From Verrucomicrobium sp. (GTDB lineage Bacteria > Verrucomicrobiota > Verrucomicrobiia > Limisphaerales > UBA9464), in the NCBI GenBank assembly GCA_021298285.1, contig JAJTFN010000021.1:1-36956 (forward strand): a stretch of 36,956 bases of DNA, given 5' to 3'. The notes below the pieces were generated by a model. That model was given only the letters and a program-made list of their open reading frames with translations. It did not search any database and was not told the DNA's origin. This document shows positions 16,025 through 23,280 of this stretch, in pieces. How positions within the stretch are numbered: position 1 is the stretch's first letter; each line of letters begins with the position of its first letter. A program made the position numbers and the translations under genes.

Positions 16025-16783
16025 ATGAAGCCCCGGTTGAACGCTCCCGGTCTCCTGATCCGGCTTGTCTCATCGTTGGCGGCCGCGGCCACGCTCGCGA
16101 TCCAGGCCCAGGTGCCGATCCCGGCCGCCGAGTTGGCCAAGTTGCCACCGCCGTTGACGCGGCCCGTGGACTTCAAGACCGAGGTCTACCCGCTGTTCAA
16201 GGCGGCGTGCTTCAAGTGCCACGGGCCCGAGAAACAGAAGGGCAAGTACCGGATGGACACGAAGGAGGGTGCCTTCAAGGTCACCGATGACCACGGGCCG
16301 GCCATCGCCGCCGGCAAGAGCGCCCAGAGCGCGATCATCCACATGGCTGCCGGCCTCATCGACGAGATGCTCATGCCCCCGCCTGGAGGCAAACCCGGGG
16401 AGAGCGATCCCCTGACGCGCGAACAGATCAGCCTGTTGCGCGGCTGGATCGACCAGGGGGCCGCCTGGCCCGACGGCCCGATCACCGAGATCGTCGCACC
16501 GGTGCGCTTCGACCCCGAGATCAAGGCCCTCTTGGCGGGATCCTGCGCCAAATGCCACTCCGGCGCCGGCGCCGAGGGCGGGTTCTCGGTCGACTCGATG
16601 GACCGGGTGCTCACGGGCGGCAAGACCTACGGGAAGGTCGTCACGCCGGGGAATCCCAAGAAGTCGAGTCTCCTGACCATCCTCGCCGGGAAGGACGAGG
16701 ACATTCCCAAGCCCGAGGCCCACCGGATCGCCGACAAGCCCCTCAGGCAGGTGGAGGAGTGGATCCGCCAGGGAGCCCGATAG
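16025..16783 (+). CDS. Planctomycete-type cytochrome c, two heme motifs
   Basis: The 252-aa protein has a signal peptide (about residues 1-29, ending AIQAQ) and two CxxCH motifs, C62-F-K-C-H66 and C174-A-K-C-H178. The first domain reads FKTEVYPLFKAACFKCHG followed by KQKGKYRMDT. This is the PSCyt1 (planctomycete cytochrome C) pattern common in Planctomycetes and Verrucomicrobia. MPPPGG, GWIDQGAAWPDG and the C-terminal EEWIRQGAR are also typical. It should be periplasmic and covalently bind two hemes. The usual partner DUF1549/DUF1553 genes are not adjacent. It converges with the reductase gene at only 10 nt. Confidence 0.85.
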   Translation: MKPRLNAPGLLIRLVSSLAAAATLAIQAQVPIPAAELAKLPPPLTRPVDFKTEVYPLFKAACFKCHGPEKQKGKYRMDTKEGAFKVTDDHGPAIAAGKSAQSAIIHMAAGLIDEMLMPPPGGKPGESDPLTREQISLLRGWIDQGAAWPDGPITEIVAPVRFDPEIKALLAGSCAKCHSGAGAEGGFSVDSMDRVLTGGKTYGKVVTPGNPKKSSLLTILAGKDEDIPKPEAHRIADKPLRQVEEWIRQGAR

Positions 16784-16793
16784 CCACGGAGGG

Positions 16794-17567
16794 TCACTGC
16801 GGATCGACCCGGGACATCCGCACGTACCTCAGGAACCGCTCATCGCCCACCGCTCGCACCGACGCGAGGCGGAAGCGGGCCGCATCGGCCAGGGCATCGG
16901 CAACCGGACCATCGGCGATGGTGGGACTGGCGGCTCCGCCAAAGATCCGGGGGACCAAGGTCAATCGGACCTCATCCACCTGGTCGGCGGCCATCAGGGC
17001 CGCATTGAGCACGCCGCCACCTTCGGCCACCAGACGGCGCACCCCGTGCTCCCGGGCCAACCAGTCCAAGGCGGCCGGGAGATCAAGCCCCTGGCTTGGC
17101 GACTTCCAAACCTGAGCTCCAAGGCTTCGCAATCGTTCACGTTGCGTCTCAGAAGCCGTTCCGGCGGTCAAAACCAGGATCGGAGCCCCCGATGATCGCC
17201 ACAACGCCGCGTCGGACGACAGCGAGCCGGCCCCACTGACCACCACCCGCAGCGCCTCCGGGGACAGGCCCGCCCGGCGACGGGCGGCCAGGAACGCCTT
17301 GGAGCCTGTCCCCAAGGTGGCTCCGGTCTCCTCGACGGTCCGCGCGCCACAGAGCAGGGCATCGGCGGTGGCCCGCAAGGCGTAGAGGGCCCGCTGGTCA
17401 TGCGGGCTGCCGAAGGAGACGACCTCGCGACCGGCCGTGGCAACCTTGCCATCGGCCGTCATGGCCATGTTCACGACCACCTGGACCGACCGCCCGGGGA
17501 CAGGCTCCGTCGGGGATCCCGGATGGAACGGCCCGCGCCGATCAGTGGAGGAACATGGCGTCGCCAT
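16794..17567 (-). CDS. RibD C-terminal domain reductase-like protein
   Basis: The protein matches the RibD_C/dihydrofolate-reductase-like fold of riboflavin biosynthesis reductases. It has the opening strand VVVNMAMTADGKVA, ALRATADALLCGARTVEETG, the glycine-rich VRRLVAEGGGVLNAALM, and LVPRIFGG. Such proteins reduce diaminohydroxy-ribosylaminopyrimidinone phosphate with NADPH, or act on related substrates. There is no deaminase half, so it is not a full RibD. The start is uncertain. The ATG at 17567 gives 257 aa and overlaps the end of queA by 26 nt. GTG at 17480 would give 228 aa, beginning just before the first strand. It is probably co-transcribed with queA. Confidence 0.8.
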   Translation of the reverse strand: MATPCSSTDRRGPFHPGSPTEPVPGRSVQVVVNMAMTADGKVATAGREVVSFGSPHDQRALYALRATADALLCGARTVEETGATLGTGSKAFLAARRRAGLSPEALRVVVSGAGSLSSDAALWRSSGAPILVLTAGTASETQRERLRSLGAQVWKSPSQGLDLPAALDWLAREHGVRRLVAEGGGVLNAALMAADQVDEVRLTLVPRIFGGAASPTIADGPVADALADAARFRLASVRAVGDERFLRYVRMSRVDPQ

Positions 17568-18612
17568 AGCTGAAGAAACGGTAGCGTTCCCGGATGGCCT
17601 CGGCGTAGGCCGCGAGGATCCGCTCGCGGCCGGCCACGCCCCCGGGATCGGCAAACGCGCTGATGAGCATCAGGAGCGTGCTCCTCGGAAGGTGGAAGTT
17701 GGTCAACAACCCGTCGACAAGGCGGAACCGGAACGGCGGGTGGATGAAGATCCTCGTCCGGCCGGAACCGGCCTCGATGGAACCCCCGGAACGCCCGGCC
17801 ACGGTCTCCAGCACCCGCATCGTGGTGGTGCCGACGGCGATGATCCGGCGACCGGACGCCTTGGCCTCCCGGAGGGCCTGGGCGGTCTCCTCGCCCAATT
17901 CGTAGCGTTCCTCGTGCATGACGTGGTCGGAGACCTCGTCGGCCTTGACCGGGAGGAACGTGCCCGCCCCCACGTGCAGCGTGACGCGATGGAGGCGCAC
18001 CCCCTTGGACCGCAGCGCCTCCAGCACCCGCTCGGTGAAATGCAAGCCGGCGGTCGGTGCCGCGACCGAACCCGCCCGGGTGGCATACACGGTCTGGTAG
18101 CGGACGGCATCCTCGCCGGTCGCGCCGGTGTCTCCGCGCTCGATGTACGGTGGCAGTGGGAGCCGGCCGATGCGCTGCAGCGCCCCCCAGAACGAACCGG
18201 GATCCTCCCATTCCACCAACGCGTGGCCCTCCGGGTTCTTCTCCAGGACCCGGCACACCATTTCAGGCGCCTCTTCGGCGCCAAACCGGAGCACCGCCCC
18301 GGGCCGGATCCGCTTCCCGGGCCGCACCATCGCCCACCAGCACCCGGGTCTGGCCTCCTCGAGCAGGAGAAGTTCGACGCGCCCCGGCGAATCGGCCCGA
18401 CGACCCAGCAATCGGGCCGGAATCACCCGCGAATCGTTCATCACCAGCACCTCCCCGGGCTGGAGTTGGTCCACCAGATCGATGAACCGGCCGTGCCGGC
18501 AGGCGCCCGTCGACCGGTCGAACTGCATCAACCGGGATCCGTCCCGCTCCGGCGCCGGATGCTGGGCGATCAACTCGCCCGGCAGTTCGAAATCGAAGTC
18601 GGATACCCGCAT
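17542..18612 (-). CDS. queA: S-adenosylmethionine:tRNA ribosyltransferase-isomerase QueA
   Basis: The full-length 356-aa enzyme makes epoxyqueuosine in tRNA from 7-aminomethyl-7-deazaguanine using the ribosyl group of SAM. Family motifs are complete: DFDFELPGELIAQHPAPERD at the N-terminus, VLVMNDSRVIPARL, APTAGLHFTERVL, LHVGAGTFLPV, IAVGTTTMRVLE and NFHLPRSTLLMLI. The C-terminus YRFFSYGDAMFL is also standard. It is divergent from mraZ across an AT-rich control region. A perfect AAGGAGG on this strand lies at 18660-18654, about 40 nt before the ATG, too far to act directly as its ribosome-binding site. Confidence 0.97.
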   Translation of the reverse strand: MRVSDFDFELPGELIAQHPAPERDGSRLMQFDRSTGACRHGRFIDLVDQLQPGEVLVMNDSRVIPARLLGRRADSPGRVELLLLEEARPGCWWAMVRPGKRIRPGAVLRFGAEEAPEMVCRVLEKNPEGHALVEWEDPGSFWGALQRIGRLPLPPYIERGDTGATGEDAVRYQTVYATRAGSVAAPTAGLHFTERVLEALRSKGVRLHRVTLHVGAGTFLPVKADEVSDHVMHEERYELGEETAQALREAKASGRRIIAVGTTTMRVLETVAGRSGGSIEAGSGRTRIFIHPPFRFRLVDGLLTNFHLPRSTLLMLISAFADPGGVAGRERILAAYAEAIRERYRFFSYGDAMFLH

Positions 18613-18704
18613 GCAGGGAGAAAAAGGGAAACCCCCGCGGAAGTCGATTCCAACCTCCTTGTTCAGTTATCGGTATTCCTTGGTATTTCAACGGATACAC
18701 GGAT

Positions 18705-18724
18705 TGTGAATAACCTGCGCATAA
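18705..18724 (-). promoter_or_regulatory. Two DnaA-box-like sites, one helical turn apart
   Basis: On the minus strand 18713-18705 reads TTATTCACA, an exact match to the DnaA-box consensus TTATNCACA. On the same strand 18724-18716 reads TTATGCGCA, with one mismatch. The two sites are 11 bp apart, on the same face of the helix. This would suit cooperative DnaA binding in a promoter. Two boxes alone do not make an origin. Confidence 0.4.
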
Positions 18725-18730
18725 CACTTA

Positions 18731-18783
18731 GTAAGAAAAAGCAACGATTTAGTTGTAGAAAGGGAGACTGTTGCTGTAGAAAG
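18731..18783 (+). repeat. GTAGAAAG repeats before mraZ, possible MraZ operator
   Basis: TGTAGAAAG occurs exactly twice, at 18754-18762 and 18775-18783, 21 bp apart (two helical turns). A looser copy, GTAAGAAAAA, lies at 18731-18740. MraZ is known to repress its own operon by binding short tandem repeats just upstream, so these are reasonable operator candidates. The motif itself differs from the TGGG-type boxes known in E. coli. Confidence 0.4.
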
Positions 18784-18847
18784 TCGTCGTCCACGGGAAC
18801 GCGGGTTTCTTCGTGGTTTCGAGCCGACTCTTCACGGACACCCCAGC

Positions 18848-19360
18848 ATGGCCACTGCCGGTGACATCATGGAAACGGGATCCCCCTCTTCCGGGGCCGT
18901 CCCGGCGGTGTCGCCCCGTCCTCGGTTCACCTGGCGCTACGACCACAAGGTCGACACCCAGGGCCGGGTGCCCATGCCGGCCAAGTGGCGCCCCGAGGAC
19001 CCTTCGACCCTGTCCCTGATGGCGGTGATGATCCGTCATGCGGCCGACACCGAATTCGTGATGGTGCTTCCCTCCGAGCAGTTCGACCGCTTCAGCCAAC
19101 CCATCTGCGCCGGGGACTTCACCGAGCCGCTCAAGCTGGCCGAGCGTCACGACTACGTGGACCGGATCATCGAACTGGACCTCGACAGCGCCGGGCGCAT
19201 CTGCCTGCCGGAGGAGATGCGGATCGCCGCCGGGCTCACCAAGGACGTGCTTTTCGTCGGTTGCATCGACCGTTTCGAACTGTGGAACCCGAAGGCCTAC
19301 CAGTCGGCTCGCGGTGCGGAGACGGTGCTCAAGAAGGTCCAGAATCCGAGAAACACATGA
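18848..19360 (+). CDS. mraZ: Transcriptional regulator MraZ
   Basis: The 170-aa product has the two SpoVT/AbrB-like half domains of MraZ. The first is FTWRYDHKVDTQGRVPMPAK (about residues 27-46) and the second is IIELDLDSAGRICLPEEMR followed by KDVLFVGCIDRFELWNP. MraZ binds DNA as a ring-shaped oligomer and controls the dcw operon it heads. About 26 residues, rich in Ser and Pro, precede the first domain, where most family members begin directly. A later start at the in-frame ATG near 18869 would trim only seven residues. There is no Shine-Dalgarno site. The stop overlaps the next gene by ATGA. Confidence 0.93.
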   Translation: MATAGDIMETGSPSSGAVPAVSPRPRFTWRYDHKVDTQGRVPMPAKWRPEDPSTLSLMAVMIRHAADTEFVMVLPSEQFDRFSQPICAGDFTEPLKLAERHDYVDRIIELDLDSAGRICLPEEMRIAAGLTKDVLFVGCIDRFELWNPKAYQSARGAETVLKKVQNPRNT

Positions 19361-19755
19361 GACTGCCGGCATGGCTCCATTGGCGTTCCTGGCTCCCCAG
19401 CCGGGACGACCACCCGTCCGCCCCGTCCCGCATCGGCGTCCCGAAGGCAGGTGGCGTGCCGCTGGGCAGCGTCAAGGCGCTGCCGCAGACACTGGCGCGG
19501 CGGTTCCTCTCGTTCGAGAACCGCCGGATCCCCAACCACCCGCTCGTCCAGGCCGAGTTCCAGCTGCCGGCCGCGACCCCGGTCCGCAACGACCTGTTCG
19601 AGGACGATGTCGAACTGGTCCGCCGCCGCCGTGGGGGCCACCTGCTCCACGAGACCCGCCCGCCCGGGGCGGCCGGCACCCACGATCCCGAACTCGCCGT
19701 CAACCGCCTCCGGAACCGTGCCCCGCTGGACCGCAGGCTGGTCGCCCGCGAGTGA
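19357..19755 (+). CDS. Unknown basic protein between mraZ and rsmH
   Basis: The 132-aa frame is linked at both ends by 4-nt overlaps: ATGA with mraZ and GTGA with rsmH. This strongly supports real translation. The product is Arg-rich and hydrophilic, with no signal peptide and no membrane segment. The central part, LARRFLSFENRRIPNHPLVQ and AEFQLPAATPVRNDLFEDDV, looks structured; the ends look disordered. No family is recognised. Its place suggests a cytosolic role linked to division or 16S rRNA methylation, but that is only a guess from context. Confidence 0.7.
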   Translation: MRLPAWLHWRSWLPSRDDHPSAPSRIGVPKAGGVPLGSVKALPQTLARRFLSFENRRIPNHPLVQAEFQLPAATPVRNDLFEDDVELVRRRRGGHLLHETRPPGAAGTHDPELAVNRLRNRAPLDRRLVARE

Positions 19756-20714
19756 ACGTCCCAGGCCCCGAGGTGCCCCCGTTCTCCCACCAACCCGTCC
19801 TGCTCCACGAAGTGGTGACCGCGCTCCAACCGAAGGCCCATGGCCGCTACCTCGATGGAACCCTCGGGGGTGGGGGCCACGCCGAGGCGATCCTGGAGGC
19901 CGGTTCACCGGGGGGCTTCCTGTACGGATGCGACCGCGATCCCGCGGCGCTCCGGGCCGCCGGCGATCGCCTGGGTCGCTTCGGGGGCCGGACCGAGATC
20001 CACCACGGCGACTTCTCCGGGGCGGACCAATGGATCACTCCGGGATCGCTCGACGGGATCCTGTTCGACCTGGGGGTCAGCTCCCACCAGCTGGACACCG
20101 CGGACCGGGGGTTTTCCTTCCAGCAGGACGGCCCCCTCGACATGCGCATGGACCCGTCCGGCGGCGGCCCGACCGCCGCCGACCTGGTCAACACGCTTCC
20201 CGCCGGCGAGCTCGCCGACCTGTTCTGGAGCCTCGGGGACGAGCGCCATTCCCGGCGCATCGCCCAGGCGCTCGTCGAGGATCGGCGGAACCGTCCGTTC
20301 ACCACGACCGGCCAACTGGCCGCCTCGATCGAACGGGTCTGTCCCCGGCGGGGATCTCCGACCCATCCGGCCACCCGGTGTTTCCAGGCGCTTCGGATCG
20401 CCACCAACGGAGAGCTGGCCTCGGTGCGCGAGGGTCTCGAGCGGGCCTTCCCGCTGCTGACGCCGGGTGGGCGGCTGGCGGTGATCAGCTTCCATTCCCT
20501 CGAGGATCGGATCGTCAAGGAATTCATGCGCCGGGAAGCCCGCGACTACGACTACGAGGGTCCCGTCGACCATCCGCACCTGCGCACCCCGAGGCCCCCC
20601 CGGGGGCGCGAGCTGGCGCGCAAGGGGATCGTCGCGTCCGACGCGGAACTGGCGGCCAACCCGCGGGCACGCAGCGCGAGGCTGCGGGTGCTCGAACGCC
20701 TTCCGGAACCATGA
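19752..20714 (+). CDS. rsmH: 16S rRNA m4C1402 methyltransferase RsmH
   Basis: GTG at 19752 overlaps the preceding stop (GTGA) and gives 320 aa. The protein has the RsmH signature: HQPVLLHEVVTAL, the SAM loop DGTLGGGGHAEAIL, FDLGVSSHQLD with DRGFSF, and the C-terminal ISFHSLEDRIVKEFM. It N4-methylates C1402 of 16S rRNA using SAM. Its position after mraZ is the universal dcw order. It overlaps ftsL by ATGA. Confidence 0.96.
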   Translation: MNVPGPEVPPFSHQPVLLHEVVTALQPKAHGRYLDGTLGGGGHAEAILEAGSPGGFLYGCDRDPAALRAAGDRLGRFGGRTEIHHGDFSGADQWITPGSLDGILFDLGVSSHQLDTADRGFSFQQDGPLDMRMDPSGGGPTAADLVNTLPAGELADLFWSLGDERHSRRIAQALVEDRRNRPFTTTGQLAASIERVCPRRGSPTHPATRCFQALRIATNGELASVREGLERAFPLLTPGGRLAVISFHSLEDRIVKEFMRREARDYDYEGPVDHPHLRTPRPPRGRELARKGIVASDAELAANPRARSARLRVLERLPEP

Positions 20715-21100
20715 GCGCAAGGAACCGTTCCGAGATCCGCATGGGGACCATCCTCCGGGCGCTGGCCGGCTCGGCGCTGATCGGCACCCTGGGGTTCCTG
20801 TGGATCCTGCAGAGCCGCGCCCACCAGCGCCTGCAGGACCAGATCTCCCAGATCCGCACCCATTGCACGGCCCTCGAGCGGTCCATCGCCCGGGACCAGC
20901 AGGACATCGAGAAGCTGCTGACCCGGCCGGCGCTGATGCGCCGCATCCAGGAGCTGGGGCTGGGCCTGACGAACATCGCCTACCGGCAGGTCATCCACGT
21001 CACCAACGCGACCGCCCCCGCGGGCCCGTCCCTCGAGCTCGGGCGCGCGACGGCCCCGCTGGTCGCACCGGCGCCGCCGCTGGCCACCCTGCCGCACTGA
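20711..21100 (+). CDS. ftsL: FtsL-like cell division protein
   Basis: The 129-aa protein has a short basic cytosolic N-terminus, one membrane helix (about residues 13-34) and a predicted coiled coil (HQRLQDQISQIRTHCTALER and the following helix to about residue 75). It ends in a Pro/Ala-rich tail. FtsL is poorly conserved in sequence; the call rests on this topology and on its position between rsmH and ftsI. In the septum it would pair with an FtsB-type partner and recruit FtsW/FtsI. It overlaps rsmH by ATGA. Confidence 0.75.
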   Translation: MSARNRSEIRMGTILRALAGSALIGTLGFLWILQSRAHQRLQDQISQIRTHCTALERSIARDQQDIEKLLTRPALMRRIQELGLGLTNIAYRQVIHVTNATAPAGPSLELGRATAPLVAPAPPLATLPH

Positions 21101-21110
21101 CCAGACCCCC

Positions 21111-23280
21111 ATGAACGCCCCCGCCACCAACGACCGGATGCTGACCGGACTGACGCTGCTCTGCTGCGCCGCGTTCGCCGGGCTCGCAGGGCGCCTCGTG
21201 TACATCCAGGGATTCCGCCCGGACTCCGCGCGCTACACCCTCGGGGCGAACCCGGCACGGGTGTCGTACATCCCTGCCCCGCGCGGCGAACTGCTCGACC
21301 GGCGCGGCGAGCGGCTGGTGTTCTCGCAGCACACCTACAACCTGCGGGGCAACCCCGTGGTGATCAGCAACCAGGCCCCCCATGTGGCGGCGATGCTCTC
21401 TCCGCTGCTGTCGATCCCGGCGGCCGTGCTCGAGGAGCGGCTCACGATCCGCCCGGAGTTGCGCTGGAAGGCCGTCCCGACGACCAACGCCTCCGGGCTG
21501 GTGACCACCCAATGGGCCAACGTCCTCCACACCAACCAGAACGTCCTGGTGGCCTCCAACCTCACCCACGCGGAGTGGACCCGGGTGCAGACCAACCTCA
21601 AGGCGTTCCGTTCCCCTGAGCAGCAGCGGCTGCTGGCCGCCTCGGCAGCCCTCGCACGGCGCCGCACCAACTCCGCCGCGATCCCCTGGTGGGACCTGCC
21701 CGCGAGATACCGCCTCAGGAAGGAGATCTCCCGCGAGGGCAAGGAGATCACCCAGGCCCTGAAGAAGATCCAACCCCAATTGAAGGAGATCCGGGAAAAC
21801 GGGATCACCCGGGAGATCGTGGAACGACGCGTCATGCCGCACGGGCAGTTGGCCGCACCGGTGCTGGGATCGACCACCAACGGGCAGATCCCGATGGTCG
21901 AATACCGCACCGCGACGCAGCGCGTCCAGGTGCGCACCCGGGAGCTCCCGGCCGATGTCCGCGGCGCCGACGGCATCGAGCGCCAGTTCGACGACGAGCT
22001 GCACGGCGTCCCTGGGCAGTCGGTGCTCCGCAGGGGCAAGGGTCGGGAACTGGCCGGAACCCGGGAACTCGACCTGCCGCCCCAGCCGGGCGCCAACGTG
22101 CGGCTGACCCTCGACGCCAACCTGCAGTACGTGGCCGAGAACGCGCTCCAGAAGTCCATGGGAAGGCTGCGGCCGAACTGGATGTCGGCGATCCTCATCC
22201 GGCCATCGACCGGGGAGATCCTCGCCCTGGCCAACGCCACCGACCCGAGGTACGTCCCGGCACGGCCTTCCGGATCGCCGCCGACGACGAACGGGCCGGC
22301 CAAGCCGAGGCACCGCAACCACGCGGTCTCCGAGCTCGTCGAGCCCGGGTCCACCTTCAAGCTGGTGACCTACGCCGCGGCCTTCGAGGCCCTCCCCGGG
22401 CGCGCGTTGACCCCCGAATCGCGCATCGATTGCGAGGGTGGCATCTGGCACCCGCCGGCGGGGCGTCGCAAACCCATCGCCGACGCCCGCGGCCACAAGC
22501 TCCACACCGCGACCCTCGAGGAGGCCTTCGCGGCCTCCTCCAACGTCGGCGCAGCCAAGCTCGGGTACGCCCTGTGGGATCCGGCGGCCCCGCCGCGCGG
22601 CACGGCGCTGGTGCGGTATGCCGACACCTTCGGCCTGTTGCGACGGACGGGCATCCTTTGCGGCGGCGAACCGAATCCCCGGATCCCCGCCTGGGACGGC
22701 CTCGGGACCCAGCTCATCCTCTCCTACGGATACGGCATCTACACCACCCCGCTGCAGATCGCCATGGCCTACGCGGCGGTGGCCAATGACGGCATCCTGA
22801 TGGAGCCCATGCTGGTGAAGTCGGTGGAAACCCCCTCCGGCGGCATCATCCGCAACCTGGCGCCCCGTCAGGTCGGCAGGGTGGTGAGTCCGGAGACGGC
22901 CCGGCACCTTGTCCGCCTGATGACGGCCGTGGTGGGGCCCAAGGGCACCGGCAAGGATGCGACCATGGACGACTACACGGTCGCCGGGAAGACCGGGACC
23001 GCCAACAAGATGACCAAGGCCCACATGGAGGCGGGGGTCACCGCACATTTCAGCACCTTCGTCGGGTTCCTGCCGGCCGAGAACCCCCCAGGTCTGCCTG
23101 CTGGTCTGCGCCGACGAGCCGAAGGGTTCGGATGGGCGCGCCGCCTACGGTGCCGCCTGCGTGCCGGTCTTCAAGGAGATCGTCCGTGAGACGGCAAGCT
23201 ACCTCACGATCCCGCCTTCGCCCACGGCCACGGTGAACACGCTGGCGGCCGGATCCGGAGGCCATTCGACGCGCCCATGA
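21111..23280 (+). CDS. ftsI: Division transpeptidase FtsI (PBP3), one-base frameshift near the 3' end
   Basis: This class B PBP has an N-terminal membrane helix, a pedestal beginning RGELLDRRGERLVFSQ, and the motifs S414-T-F-K417, S476-S-N478 and K627-T-G-T. As given, the frame stops at 23189 with a nonsense tail after FLPAENPP. Removing one C from the six-C run at 23084-23089 restores AENPQVCLLVCADEPKG and AAYGAACVPVFKEI, the normal PBP3 ending. It also moves the stop to 23278-23280, overlapping the next ATG by ATGA. The corrected protein is 722 aa. A homopolymer error or a recent mutation is the likely cause; +1 slippage on the Pro codons is conceivable. A long, charged helical insert (about residues 200-240) lies between the pedestal and the transpeptidase domain. 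Confidence 0.9.

Larger units (their letters stand above)
18613..18847. promoter_or_regulatory. AT-rich divergent control region between queA and mraZ
   Basis: This 235-nt interval, and especially 18655-18790, is strikingly AT-rich compared with its surroundings. It must hold the promoters of the 18-kb dcw cluster (rightward) and of queA (leftward). No single -35/-10 pair stands out on the plus strand. On the minus strand TTCACA with AATACC 17 nt later is a weak pair. The region contains a DnaA-box pair and GTAGAAAG-type repeats, listed separately. Confidence 0.55.

Noticed and set aside
18654-18660. A perfect minus-strand AAGGAGG upstream of queA
   Set aside because: It lies about 40 nt before the queA ATG, with no ATG, GTG or TTG start in the queA frame at proper spacing. 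A leader peptide from the adjacent TTG is possible but unsupported.
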